Assembly: GCF_002775205.1 (NCBI RefSeq)
Contig: NC_036456.1
Coordinates: 18,007,463 to 18,071,462 of the forward strand
Source of the DNA: Xiphophorus maculatus
Taxonomy: Eukaryota > Chordata > Actinopteri > Cyprinodontiformes > Poeciliidae
Length of the DNA: 64,000 nucleotides
Direction: 5' to 3'
Below the pieces are notes generated by a model. That model searched no databases. It had not been told where the DNA came from and was given only the letters and a program-made list of their open reading frames with translations. A program made the translations under genes and the position numbers. The first letter of the stretch is position 1, and each line of letters opens with the position of its first letter. Shown here in pieces: positions 47,501-60,789 of this stretch.

Positions 47501-47954
47501 CAAGTTAAAATATTCACATAATCTCGCTGGTGGAGGCTGAAGTATTTCATCCTCAGTTTTCACTCTGTTTCGTATTTTACATGTTCTTCCCCGCTTTTAC
47601 AGTAATTATGGGACTCTGCTCCTCCTCAGACAGATGGGAAGGTGGGAGGAAGATGAGGAAGATTAGGAAGAGAAGAGTACAGTAAGGGTAAGAGAGGAAA
47701 CAGGAGGGCAGAGGAGAGACGAGCCACAAGGCGAATTATTCATTTCTGCTGATGAAAGAAGTCCAGATTCATCACGGTACACGCAAAAATCAAACAAAAC
47801 GAAGCGACCGAGACAACTATGATCAGAAACGATTATAACATTTTATGACCTTCAACAGAGGAAGAAGACCTTAAATTAAAAATGTGGGGCGTGGAAGGAA
47901 GACGAGACGGAGGGCTGGAGCGGAAGGGAAAACGTGGGGAAAGTTTGGACGCCA
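41548..47954. other. Region between brms1 and the ppp1r14b stop codon
   Basis: No exon recognised. Its right part should include the ppp1r14b 3'UTR, whose end I cannot place. Contents: Tc1-like scraps at about 42050-42135 and 43880-43960, a dispersed repeat piece at about 42950-43125 (TGTCTTATTTCAAGTGTA), a mirror-like repeat around 44500-44900, a Tc1-like piece at 45260-45360, a poly-purine stretch at 47625-47720, and several A/T homopolymer runs. Confidence 0.5.
42045..42140 (-). mobile_element. Tc1-like fragment
   Basis: CCCACTGTGAAACACGGTGG, TGCAGTATCATGTTGAGGGG and ATGTGTTTCTTTAG match the same Tc1-related family as 6480-6990. Only about 100 bp remain. Confidence 0.5.
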
Positions 47955-48308
47955 TCATTTCTTCTGAGGCGTAGAGAGCTTCTGCATTCCTCTGATCTTG
48001 TCAAGCAGCTCTGAGATGAAATCCTGCAGGACGACAAGAACAGGACTCACAAGGCGTGAACTTAAACAGGAAATGGAGAGAAAACACAGGAGAGACTCAA
48101 ACTGCTTTACCTCAGTGGGTTTAAAACAGTCAACCAGTAAGTCCTGTAACACAGAGAAATGTCACACGAGTGGGAAGTTTGTTTTGTTTGTTTTTGGGCG
48201 TGTAAATCTGCAGGTTTTCCTCACCTTAACCCTGGCTGCTCGCTCAACGTCACTGGGCATGTCCAGCAGTTCATCCACGTCGATCTCCAGCTCTGGGATG
48301 GCTTCCTC
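47955..48308 (-). CDS. ppp1r14b: Protein phosphatase 1 regulatory inhibitor subunit 14B, last three coding exons (partial)
   Basis: Minus-strand exons, 5' to 3': 48308-48225 (28 codons), 48143-48111 (11 codons) and 48023-47955 (22 codons plus TGA), all phase 0 with GT-AG ends. They encode the C-terminal 61 residues: EIDVDELLDMPSDVERAARV, then DLLVDCFKPTE, then FISELLDKIRGMQKLSTPQKK, nearly identical to mammalian PPP1R14B (PHI-1). The family inhibits myosin phosphatase and PP1 when a Thr in the N-terminal half is phosphorylated. That Thr lies in the missing first exon, which I could not find anywhere to 64000, so intron 1 must exceed 15.6 kb or leave the window. The 33-nt middle exon is complete. 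Confidence 0.93.
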
Positions 48309-48700
48309 CTGCAGCAACCAAAACAATATGGAGATTAGAGCAATTAGAGCAACAAACTGGCCGAGTTCTGTCAGAGCTGAGTGATGCCCACTTTTAAACA
48401 CTAGAGGGCAGCGAACATCCACTGAGGAAGGAAAGAGGAGACAAAGAGATCTATTCTGCCACCATGCTTCTTGAATGTTTAAAAAAGGAAAAACCACCAG
48501 TTTGACATAAGATAATTATTACTTTTGTATATTTCCAATGCAGACAGGAAGTGACTGCACCAGACTTTCAAAATACACCATTTTTAAAACCAGAAAACAC
48601 TACATTTAAAAAAAAAATCATATACATTTTTATTATCAATAGCCAGGCTTCAAATATACAAACAAATAAAACATACTGTGACCAAACAAGAAGCAAAATT

Positions 48701-49090
48701 AGGCCTGTAACAATAACAAATTTAGCTGGACAATAAATTGTCCTAGAAATTGCTGCAATAACTAATAGTAATAGTGGCATACGAAAGCGAGTTCAACCTC
48801 TCCAATATAAAAAAAACCTTGAACTGGAACTGGAAAACACTTTAAATGTCCAAAATAAACAAACAAAACAAAAATTAAAACAAATTCTGAAGTCTCTGTA
48901 AGAAGAATTGTTAAAAAAATAATAATTCGGCCTAGACAGGGAAAACAGGCAAAAGTGCCAGGTTGTGACTACTTTGTTCTGGGTGTCGCAAAATGCCGAC
49001 GTTTCAATGATGTTAAAGAGGTGCATCTCACATAAACAACTCATTTTAATGTATCATGTAATTGATAAATTTATTGTGAAAGGTTTTAGG
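48701..49090 (+). mobile_element. MITE, AGGCCTGTCACAAT family, full-length copy
   Basis: Begins AGGCCTGTAACAATAAC and ends TTATTGTGAAAGGTTTT, giving degenerate terminal inverted repeats of about 14 bp. The internal GGACAATAAATTGTCCTAG is itself palindromic. About 390 bp, non-coding. Confidence 0.65.
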
Positions 49091-49360
49091 TGGAAATCGC
49101 TTAAACTTTTTAATTCAGCTAATGTTGAGATCTGTAATTAATCAAAATTATTCATGTTTGAATTCACATTTTCAATTCAAAAAACATTTTCACTGCTAAA
49201 TTACTGAATAAATAGACATATAAGCTCAGCAGCAAAGATATTTATTGTTTTCTATTTATTCTGTTTTTCAACCATCATATTAGTGTAAAGTGCTGTTTCA
49301 AACATTTAACTTACAAATTTATCACCTGTTTTTCAAATAGTGCTTGAATTCAGGTAATTT

Positions 49361-49912
49361 TAGGCTGCGTTCACACCAGACCTGTTGTTTAGTTCGCTTT
49401 AGTTGAACTGTTTGTTTGCAACAGTTACAGTAGAAAGTTTGGTTCATTTAGGTAGGTGTGAACGCACAATCTGACTCTGATGCGAACTAAATAAATCCAA
49501 CTCTGGTCCGACTAAATAGCTCGGTTCGGTTTCAGTGAACTCTGGTGCGGTTTGAGACCGCTCCAAAAGCAGGAAGAGAACTACAACGCAGGGCATTCTG
49601 GGTAAATACAACCAAAACAAACAAACATAAAGAGAGAAATGGCTTGTGGTTCTTTGCTAAAAACAAGAGAGAAATCCTACAACCACTAAAATCTGACGCC
49701 ACTCCATTTTTGTTTACATTTCATAAAGAAGGACATTGTGCTCAGTGTCTTCTTCAGAGGTTTTTGTTGTTGGTGCAGCGCCCCCACAGGTGAGGAGAGG
49801 AACAGATTTTTCACACAGTGTGGTGTGAAAGTGAACCGCAGCAGCTGAAAACTAACAAATGTTGCAACTTTGGCTCCCAATCAAACCAAATCTACCGGAC
49901 TATCAGGTGTCA
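49361..49912 (+). mobile_element. MITE related to the 29.5-kb foldback
   Basis: Begins TAGGCTGCGTTCACACCAGA and ends near GACTATCAGGTGTCAAGAC. Internal blocks CATTCTGGGTAAATACAACC, GGTGCAGCGCCCCCACAGG and GTTGCAACTTTGGCTCCC match the element at 29482-30512. Short frames inside are repeat-derived. Confidence 0.6.
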
Positions 49913-51326
49913 AGACAGATAAATTGCCTTCCATGAAGTCAGAAAAATGGCGGCAGCAGTGTGTCCACCTTTTGTGTGCTTCCATTGTCATAATCCTGTT
50001 TCTCCATCTTTCTAAGACACACACTGGCTCAGTGTGCTTTCTGCCAAAGCGGTACAACACAACCCCCCCAGAAAACCTAGCAGACACATTCATACCAGCC
50101 CTCATTTCCTGCTCTTTTCAGCTGAATTGCTACCCTACACTCATGATGTTCTCCAGGAATCTCGCCGTCGCTCCGGTCCTCCCCCTCGGTTAGAGTTGCC
50201 CACACCAGCTGTCTCTGCACCTGCCCGACTAAACCCCCGGCTATCTCACCACACAAACACGGCATCCAGAAGCAGCCGACAGGGAGGCGCAGCATGCCGA
50301 GTGTGCACATTCGAGTGTCAGATTAACCCGGCAATCTAGATTTTTTCTTTCCCTTTTTTTGCAGCGAAAACTCGCACATTTCTTCTTCTTTTCCAATGTG
50401 AGGCTCAAGGAATTATAAAATGAGCTAAATACGTCTGAGCTGGAGAGTGTGTGTGTTTAATCCTGCACAAGACGGCCTGGGTGTGTGAGATAGAGACTGA
50501 AAGTGACGAACCTCGTGTCAGCAGCGCGCTGCATGCAGACTTAATGTAAGCATCAAAGTAGGCATTAACACATAAGAGCACAAGAGAAATATACACTGAT
50601 GCACAAACCAGGGCTGGGTGATAAATCTGTTTTGTAGAATTTTTGGTTTTTGACAAAAAAAACAAAATATTTGATCAAAAAAATTATTTTATTAAAACGT
50701 TTTTGATCATTTTTTAATTAAAATAATTGGTAAAAAATCTGGACTTTTTGCCAATGCTTTCATTGTGTTTCCAAAATTCACAGTGATGTCATTGCAAGCA
50801 GGGCGGCCATCTTGTTTTTACAGCTTCCATTTATTTGGACTTTGAATTCGGGTCAAATCTATGACTAAATATAAGAGTCTGGCTAAGACTTTTTTATTTT
50901 TCACAAAAATAAAGTCATAATGTTACAAGAATACAGTTGTAGTAATCTGAGAATAAAGTCATGTGACAATAAAGCTGAAATAATATGAGAATAAAGTCTT
51001 TATATTACCAGAATACAGTCGTAGTATTAGGAGAATGAAGTAGTAATTTTATAAAAACTCCAACAGGAAAATGATTTAATTAATTATGCAAGCCTTTTCT
51101 CATTAAAATGACTTTTTCTCGTAATTTGATAAAATTGTGTCTATATCCTTGTAATTAGACAAAAATTATTGTAGCCTGGCCCTAATACACGGTCATACAA
51201 TAAGTAAAATAAAAGCCTCGTTTTAGAGAATATTTTCTGCCATTTAATTTCTTATTTTTAGTTTAAAAAGGGAAAAAAATTGGAAATTTAAATTTTAAGC
51301 CATATTGCTCAGCCTTGGTGCTAACT

Positions 51327-51685
51327 AGGCCTTTCACAAAAACAAATTTTGCTGGATGATAAATTGTCCCAGAAGTTATCGCGATAAACGATAATATTGT
51401 TTTGACACCATTTTGAAGTCATACATTGATATTCTCAAAGATCAATAGACTTTAAATTTAACACTGGAACTAGAAAACATTTTAAGTAAACGAAACAACA
51501 GAGAAAAGCAATAAAATTAATTATAAAGTCTTCAAAAAAGGGTCTAGTTGAGACCAAAGCACCAGACTGAAGACTTCAGTCATCCAGTTTTTGGTAGAAA
51601 GAGAAAACCGATAAATCATGCCAATGGAAATCATTGAGCTTGTTTTAGTTTATCATGCGACTAATTGATTTATTGTGACAGGCCT
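51327..51685 (+). mobile_element. MITE, AGGCCTGTCACAAT family, best-preserved copy
   Basis: AGGCCTTTCACAAAAAC at the left and TTATTGTGACAGGCCT at the right form terminal inverted repeats. It contains GATAAATTGTCCCAGAAG, ATCGCGATAAACGATAATAT and GTTTTGACACCATTTTGAA. About 360 bp with no coding capacity. Confidence 0.7.
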
Positions 51686-54600
51686 GTTGCTAGTCCTGAG
51701 CTAGCTCAAGTCTGACACAAAGAAAGATCTGCCCAACACGTGGCCTCCAAAAGCTTAAAAACGAACCACAGACTGAGCAGAAACAAGGATGCCACCAACC
51801 CAGCAGACATGCTATAAGAATCCGCCTTCCTTCCGTACAAATCACAAGTTTAAAGTTCTGGCCAGTTAAAAGATTAAATATGACGCAGCCTGGCAGACAG
51901 TGATTTAACAGGCGGTGTTAATCTGTGGAGCGGAGGGGGAAGGGAACGCCGAGAGGAAGGAAGGTAAAAGGTTAAGGAGCGCTTCGAGAGAGCGAGGGAA
52001 GGAGGAGAGAGAGAGAGGGAGGCGCTGTGGAGGGGGGAGGCTGGAGGACAGGCTTCAGAGAGGAGACACAAAGAAAGCTGGGAATCACGAGGGAGGATTT
52101 CCAAAACAATCCTCCAGACTGACTGACTGCGAGTCTGAACTGCAGATGAGTCCTGGAATAAAAACTGGCTGCAAGATACTGGCAGGCCGGGATGTGGATC
52201 AATTCAGAGAATAACGATGAAAAGGTCGGCTTTATCCTGAAATACCTGCAGAAAATCACATAAAATGAGCTTTTTCTCAACCTTTGATGCTGACCACAGA
52301 AGAGGAGAAAGACTTCATAAAACAGAAACAAAAGTTTGAGGTAATTTTTATTGCATCCAGCCAATAACAGTGGGGCAATTTAAATTTTTTCTTCAGTAAT
52401 AAACAACTAGGGCTGAAATGATTAATCAGATTAATAGCAATGAACCGATTATTGAAATAATCAACTAATTAATCATTTACTAGACCACACAGACTCAAAA
52501 ACATGGAAAGATGCTGAAAGAACAACACACTCAGAGCAGTAATTAAGCCAAAACTGTTAAAAAAAATATAAAAATTTTGCATTTAAGATAAAAAACCACC
52601 ATTGCCTATGAATTTGTTTCACCCAAAACTTCATGTAACTTAGTTTTCATGTCACCTGGTTCAAATTATGTTAAAGCTAAATCTAACAAGCATCTTTTAC
52701 TGACCAATTATTTATTTCATCCAAAAAATAATCAACATTTTAGTCCTACACAAGCAGAAACATGGAAAAACTAAATTTTTCACATTTCTGCTTGTAATGA
52801 TGTTTGATTATTTCCTACAAATGATCAAGTGTAAACTAAAGGAATGCTGCGACTGCATTTTAGGCACTAAAATGTTAATTTTTTTTATTTTAAAAAGGAT
52901 TTTTATCATTTGATTATTTGTATCTTTTAATGTACTCTTAACATTGCATAAAAATGGATTACATGGTTAAGTTAAAAATTTAGTTTGAGCCATTTTTCTT
53001 CAACCAATTTTTCTGATTACTGATCAGAAGAATCAACAGAATAAATGATTACTAAAGTGATTGTTAGTAGCCCTAAGATGAAACCATTCTGGTCAAATAA
53101 AAGCTAATTTAACTAATTTGTCCCATAAAACAGCAGAATCAGATGCTGTAGAAGCCATTTCTATAATTAATCCCTTTCTGCCTATTTTTTCCCTGATTTG
53201 TTGAACGTATTTGTTGGGATAAAAACTGGCTGCTACGACAAAAGGCTTTCCTGTCCTTCAAGTCGAATGAAATGCATTTTTAAATGATGCACAGATTCTC
53301 TCTTTTTAAACAAATTTATATACCTTCTGTGGTGAAAATGAGGAAACATCGCTGCGTGCATTTCAAATTTAAGAAATACTTTATTAATCCCAAAGGGAAA
53401 TTAAGTGACGATTCAAATAAAGCTTTAAAGCCCAGTTTTCATCACAAATATGTTGTTTGGCTAATAAGCATAAAAATATAAACTAAGAAACCCTATTTTC
53501 TTTAAAAGCAGAGCAGCCATGTCTTATTTATCACCGCCTGAGTTAGTAGAAAGTTTAATATTGATTTCTAATTTCCCCTTAGTGACAACATCAGTGTGAT
53601 CTTTGGTTATTGGGTCGTCTCTTTTCTTCGCTCTCAGACTTAATTCTTCAAACAGTTTGACTGTAACTCCGCTTCATCCTCTCCATGTTCTCTAAACGTG
53701 AGGATCTAAGCCTCTGAATCCTCTCCGTTTCTTTTAAGAGTCAGCCACGCAGATTTTCCTCACTAATCTGCGGTACTGCTGAAAAAGTCCGCAGCTTTAA
53801 ACGGATTAAATGTTTGCAGCTTCAAGACACATTCTGGTAAAATCTTACAACAGATCTGAGTCCATTTAGGACTTTAATTTTTTCAATGTAACTATTCACC
53901 GCCACAGGATGGGACTAGAAACCGAAAGCTCCATGTGTGGATCAGAGTAACCTGACCGTCTGTGCATGGTGACATCCAGCCTGAAAGCTGCAACCAGACT
54001 CTTTCACCTTAATAAGTAACACAAGCAACACATTATGATGTAATTAGGTCAGCATCCTTGTAGAACAACAGTAAAACCTGCTTTGATTTCTGGAAACATC
54101 TCTGGATGTTATAAGAAGAAAAGATACTGGAGAAGCAGATTCTCCAATTGGCCTGACTTGATTTATTCTTTCGGATTTGAATAAAACTTCTAAACACTTA
54201 AAGTAATTAAGGTTAGTACACACATAATCCATTAATTTAACAGATTAGAAAATCTAGAGTCAAAAGAAGGAATTTTGCTCTCATTACCAACTAAAGATGC
54301 AGCGATTGTAGCTTTTTCACACCACTTCCAGATTTTAGTAAACCAGATTCCACTGAGGCTAAATCAGGGTTTCTGTTTCACCGACTCAAAATTTAAACCT
54401 TTTTAAGACATTTTCTTAAAAACAATATGATTTGAATTTAACACCTGTATCTTCACAGAAATGTACAAACTTCTTCCAGTGGTAAATTTGCACTTCCTCA
54501 TGACAGATGCAAAAAGGTAGCCAGCTAGTAGCTAGCAGGGGGATGTGAACATTGAATCACAGAACGCAATAAAGATGTCTGAGTGTGACTCAAACTTTTG

Positions 54601-57176
54601 CCTGACAGAAAAGTCCAACAAGAAAAAAAATACAAGATTAAATTGTCCTGCCATAAAATTTAAGACCTAATGTAAGGCAAACTTACAGTTTTAAATTAAT
54701 TTATGAGGCATTAATTTAAGGCTGCAACCCTTTAGTAAGTTTAAATGTCTGGTTGATTTAAAAAGTTTTCATATGAGCCACATCACAGCTTCATGCAAAT
54801 TAAATCCTTTGCATTTTCACTTCTGGATTTCCGAATTCCTTCAGGGTGCTGAACCTTTTCACTCAGCGAGCTTTAAAATTAAACGCTGCTGCATCTGGGA
54901 TAACACTTGATCTGTTGGACGGTTGAGTCACTCATCCTTTAATAAGTTCACAAATGCACATCTGGATAATCCTAACTATTAAGTTTATATTCTGCCTGTT
55001 TAAGAAACAACAGAAAGGAGGGAAAACATCCGTTTTACTCAGCAGTCACTTGACTAAAAAACAACTTATATCTTCCTCTGTCACTAAAAACATACAGGCT
55101 GCGTTAACCAAAATCTGATTCTTGACAACCAGACCTGCTGATAAGTGACTATCTATGCCTTCCCAGTATTAACTGTGACCCCTTATTGCTCTGACTAAAG
55201 AGGTCTGACTTTAAGTAGGTCAAATATGGCCACCTACAGGGACTACACATCCTGTTTCTGATTAATTTGAAACGATCTGCGTGTCGACACAGAAAGAAAC
55301 CGCACTGTTGTGTAGAACATGTAAAAAAACACAGATTGAGTTTAAAGAAGAGCTGTTAGAAAGATGATGAATAGCCACTTTGGCTGTTCTGCTGCCTCAG
55401 TAACAAACTGGGATAAAAATAACCAACTACAGGATGGCTAAATGCCCGTTGTGCAACCAAACACAAACCGTCCTTTGGCTGAGCATGAAACGGGGACAAA
55501 CACGAGCGAAGGGGGAAGAAAGCTGGAGGCAAAGGGGCGACGTAGGAAAACAGCCGAGTGCCGCTAAACAATAAGATTTCACTTTAATTGCCTTGGATGG
55601 CTGCTAGAAATCTGAACTTTTTTTAACTTTTAAAAACTGCTTATTGATATTATTTAAATGTACAAACAGGAAACTCATAAGAGGAAGGCTTTAAATGCAT
55701 AATGTGCAAGGTTTCACTTCTAAACCATGAATCTATTTTGAGCAGCTGTGATTATTCAGGCGGTATTTGTGAGCGTGGCGCATTAAAAGTACAGCCCAGA
55801 GCTGTTTGCTTTGGCACAATGAAGCAGGTACACGTTATGTTTGGACGGACGCAGGCAGATAAACACACACCAACACTCTGCACCTAATACGTACCAAATA
55901 TGTGGCCGATTTACAGCTATCTGACTTCAGCTCTGCAACTAAGCTGCTTATGATAATGATGAAATATTTTTAAACTCTGAATTGTGCAAGTCGAACAATT
56001 TTTCAGGCTAAAGGGAAAAATTGTGCAATGATTTTAGCCTCTGACTCAGGCTAAAAAAGCACCTAAAGCAGGTCGAGCAACAAATCTTCACCCATGAGCA
56101 GCAACTTATTGAGCAATCACAGATGTGCAATAAAACAGAATTGAGCAAAAATACAAACAAATAATGGTGAGCAGGGTAAGTATTTCTCCACAGTGCTCAG
56201 CGTCATCTTCTGACAGTGAAGTTAAGCCAACTTTCATTTATAAGGAAACAGTTGAAACATGTTTGCTGCTGAGCTGACAGGCGAGTAATGAAAATCTGGA
56301 AGATTTATGTTCGTCTTCCAAAGCCACACTACTCTTTTAATTTGTCTTTGCTCATTAGTTAAGCAGATTTTCTGGAAGTTTTTCGAATTTTCTTTGATTT
56401 TTCTCTCAATTTTTGCTAAATCTTGAAGAAAAAAGGAAGAAGTTTCAGGCGATACAAATATTTCAAACCTGAAGTTCACAGGTTAAACCATCTTTAGCAA
56501 TTAACTCAGCCAGGACTGCACAAAGTGCAGACTCACAACGATAAAAAAAGAACAAACTTAGCTTTTTTTCCATTTGGCCTTCCTGTTATTTGCTGAAGGC
56601 TTGCTCTCGCTCGCTCTCTTGCAGCCTGAATGAACCACAGATGTATTTCTAGGAACTTTTTATTGGTAATTCATGACTCTCGGTTTCTCTTGGGTTTAGA
56701 TGCGACATCTTAGAAGACACTTCTCAAAATTGGAAAGGCAAGAAAACATGTCATTCGTATAAAAGAAAGATCTGTGTTTCACTTCATAAAATAGAAAATG
56801 GCTACAAGAAAATCCCAGCTCGATAAAAACTTCCTGATATCTGGTGTCAGACCAACAATTAAACACATTAAAACAACTGGAGCTGTGACAAGGAGCCATG
56901 TATATCGTCCCACCATAGGAAGGGAGGTAGAGGAGACGTATCTTGGATCACAAAGTCTCTAAGAACAGTTCACTAAAATGATTTGGTACTCATGTTTTCC
57001 ATGCTTTCAAGTGTTGTAAAAGACGCTGTATGTAACATTATAAAGAAAACGGTTTTTACATATTTGTTAAACTGTCACCATGTTGTGAGACAGATAATCT
57101 GTGAAAAAGTCAATCTCCTCCACCTCCCTCCTGAGCTACTGCTGCCTTCTAAAGAAATGCAACACTCCCAACCATA

Positions 57177-57433
57177 AACAACCAATCAGAGCCAGGAGGA
57201 GGGTCTTATCGCTGCCAATCAACCTTACGTAGTCGCTGCTGAATGTGCTGATAACGAGGAAACAACTTACAGATACAGGAAAACCATTTATCTCTGGTCA
57301 TCAGTGGCCAGCTAATTAGCCTGGCCATTTATGACAGGCTACGCTAGCTATAACTTAGCAGAGAGCAAAAGGGGAAAAGAGAGGAGTGATTGACAGCACT
57401 AAGACCCGCCTCCTGGCTCTGATTGGTTGTTTC
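57177..57433. mobile_element. Foldback MITE with long inverted arms
   Basis: The left arm AACAACCAATCAGAGCCAGG, then AGGAGGGTCTTA (57177-57210), is mirrored by the right arm TAAGACCCGCCTCCTGGCTC, then TGATTGGTTGTT (about 57401-57432). The symmetry probably continues outward to about 57020 and 57540. No target-site duplication was identified. Confidence 0.65.
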
Positions 57434-58744
57434 AAGATAGCACAGTTGGGATAAGGCAAAGGAGCTGGATTTTTTTTTTTTTTTACAACAATTTTGTTAA
57501 AAGATTATTTTTATAAAAGTTACCCTGCAGCTTTAATATTTGCAGAGAAAGTTACTGTCATCGAGCCTGAAATAACCATTAATTAGAGCCATTTTAAAAT
57601 AAAATAAAATTGGGATAATTTGAAGCTAATTATAAACCACCGAAGGCCGCTGCATCGCAAGGTGGTCATTCATAATCAGGAAGAAGATGGTTGAACTGAA
57701 ATTGATCCAGGTTCCTGTCTTATTTTCTCCCTACTTTGATTCTTTGTTAGCCTTCCCCTTTAGCTAGCACGTCCGGATCCCCCCTGGCAGCCAGGAGGTC
57801 AACAGGGGTCGAGGGATTAGCAATGCTCTGTCAGTCATCGCCTGCTGCTTTTTATCTCTCATATCTCTTTCTGCCGCATACACACTTCATCAGGAATCTG
57901 CAGGCCTTATAGGAACTACACGCTCCTGTCTGACCTCCTTTGAGGACCTGAGCAGCTACTTCCTGTCTGGGAACAGGACCTTGGAAGATAAGTGGGGAAG
58001 TGAAATGATATTGTTTGGCTGTATATGCTAGAGGCTAGACCTGACTGAGCGACATTAGTCATATTGTATGCTAATGTGTCTCGGTAATTAATATAAGTGG
58101 TGGCTGGCATCACACGGCGCCTTCAGCCATAAACCACAGTGATCAACAGCCAAGGCAATACACTTAATCCAGCCCAACATCTTGTGTTTGAGGTGAACGT
58201 TTGGTTTCTGCAGGCTGCTAATCTTCATCTTTGCTGCCCGTCTAATCAGCTGGATGTACTTCCTCACAGGAAGACTATGATGTCCTGTTTTGAATCAAAT
58301 GAAAAACAGACAGAAAGAGCAGCAGGCAAGCAGATTTACCGGAGCGGCCTCTATAACCAGCTTACAGCACAAACAGAAGCTGGAAAATAGCATTTCCTTC
58401 ATTTAGTCGGCACTAATTCCTTCGTTCTTTCTAACCTTTAGATTACAATTTTTCTGTTCAACTTAAGACAATTATTTAAAGCTTGCAATTATATAAGCTA
58501 GAATATAAACAGGAAATGTACTGTCTTTATCTAACCTCCTGCAAGTGTTTTTATCTGTATGGACGATGAAATGAAAACTTTTCGTAGTGTGAAGATGAAG
58601 CAGATTAACTCAGAGTCTGACGACAGGACGCTGGGCACGGCTCCAAATGAAACCCACAACCCTTTGAACTAAACATACTAGGAACATGCTGGATGTACGA
58701 CGGCATATTAGGGTGATTGTAGAGAGAAAAATAAAAAAGGAGGA

Positions 58745-59000
58745 GCAAATTTCTGCCAAAAAACTCAGACATTTCTAGAAAAAGGAAGGTAATTTCTGAG
58801 CTAGAAAATGTTGAAAATTTGTAAGAAAAACTGAGAAATTGAGACCTCTGAAATTTTCTAGAAAAAGAAACATGCTCATTTTCTGAGTTTCAAAAGTCAA
58901 AAGGTTTCGACTTTTCAAACTCACAAATTTCCGTGTGTTTTCTACAAAATTTCTGAGATTAATCTCAAAATTTTAGAGTTTTTGGTAGAATTGTTTTTAT
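58745..59000. repeat. AT-rich repeat block with palindromic boxes, locus 3
   Basis: TTTTCTAGAAAAAGAAAC and CTTTTCAAACTCACAAATTT, with an exact TGAGATTAATCTCA at 58954-58967. It belongs to the same family as the blocks at 1.1-1.9 kb and 22.2-22.7 kb. Confidence 0.65.
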
Positions 59001-60789
59001 TTTTCTATTTGCAATGACCCTAATATGCCATAGGACTTATGCAACCAGAGGTTATTCCACAGGATCAATAAAAATGAAATTTTTGCGTCCTTTGTAAAAA
59101 TGTCCTTTGTAAAACATCTGTGTATCTACGAGCCATGTTCACGTCAGAAGATAGAGGCCTGACCTGCAGTAAAATGGACAAAAAAAACCAAAACCAAATA
59201 GTGACGCTCTGGATTTACCGATTTGTCGACAGATTGAACAATAGTAGTGAAATATGGATCATGACCATTAAAAAGCTGATTCTGGACCAAAATGAGACTC
59301 CATAGGGTAGGCAGACGAGCAACAGATCCACAGTCATGAACAAATGAAGGTTCTGTTTACAGACCGGCATCATTTGTACTTGAAAGTTTGGTAGCAAGAG
59401 GTTAAAACAGCAACAGAACCTTTTCTGTTCTAGTATGAGCCTAACTGTGGTGCTAAAAGTGCTGAGCTTGAGAAGCTAAAAACCAGGTTTAATGAAAAAT
59501 ATGTAGATTTTTGTAGAGGCTGAAGGGAAGGGGTGTAAGAACAAAGCCTGGTGTTTCTCCATTTCTGATTTAGTTTTAACATAAACCTTGATATTCCCCC
59601 TGATAAAAACTCATTCCCCTCAAAAATGACAGGTTTCAAGAGGCTTAACCAACAATTTACATATGTGAAATAAATAGCGATAAAACTATTTTTGTCAGTT
59701 CTTGGTCTACTTATATAATGTAGCATATTAGGGTCATTAATAGGGCCATATTAGGCACATTAATAGATCTCTTTCCTCCTTATGCGAACTTGTGTTCACA
59801 CAGAGAAGAGTTTTGGAACAGTTAGTAGGGGAAGCATTCAAAATACTGACTCAAAAGCAGAGATTAGTTGAGGTAAACTTCAGTAATTGGATGTTCTGGA
59901 CCTGGGATTTGTAGAAATAAGTTGAAACTGTTTGTGAAAAGTCGTGATGAAAGATCACAACCATGCCGGATATAAAACGAGGTCTAGAACTGCTGGTTTT
60001 TCTCCAGAGTCTCAGTGTTGCTCTTTTAGCTGCAGCCCTGCTGGACTTGAAGAGATGGAGTTGGTGAGAGACTGATTGTTCTTTGTGCTGTCAAAATTAC
60101 AATAAAACACATTCAGGTCACTGGTGAATTGGTTCTTATGGCGGTGGAACAGGAATTTCTCACTTTTTTGTCTCTCAAGACTTTTCGCAGTTGAAACTGG
60201 GTCATCATTCCCAGTATTCCTCCTTTGCTTTTTTTCCACATATTGTTTACATATTTTCTCTATTTTGCCCCTATCCTTTTGTCGGGTAAACAGCGCAGGT
60301 TTTACTGCTGTCACTTGTGTTTTTGCTGAAATGGAAATACTTTTACAGAAATATATTTGTCACTCCTGTGTTCCAGATTAAAAACAGCCTCCATGTTCAT
60401 TAAGGGAACAACCAGAAGCTTCATTTCTGCACCAGTGCTCCGAGTTGTTTATATATAAATGTGGCCTTATGCTGAGTTAGTCATTTCTGATTTTGTGGGA
60501 AACGGGCTGCAGGTAATCTAAACAAAGCCTCACATGAAACTGGCAAACGCTGATATAATCAACGCACTGAAGACAAGCTGCACTTGTACAATCATAAAAC
60601 TGACAAAAGCAGTGATTTACAGAAAAACACAGTGAGAGGAAGACATCTTACTCAGGGAAAAACCCAGAGTTATTGATAAAAGATGAACTGACCTAACTGA
60701 TAACAAGCAACACTGTCCTCCATGCGATGAGTCCAGTTCAGTAAACATAACATTTGCAGTATTTGCCAAAGCATTTGAAAGTTATCATT

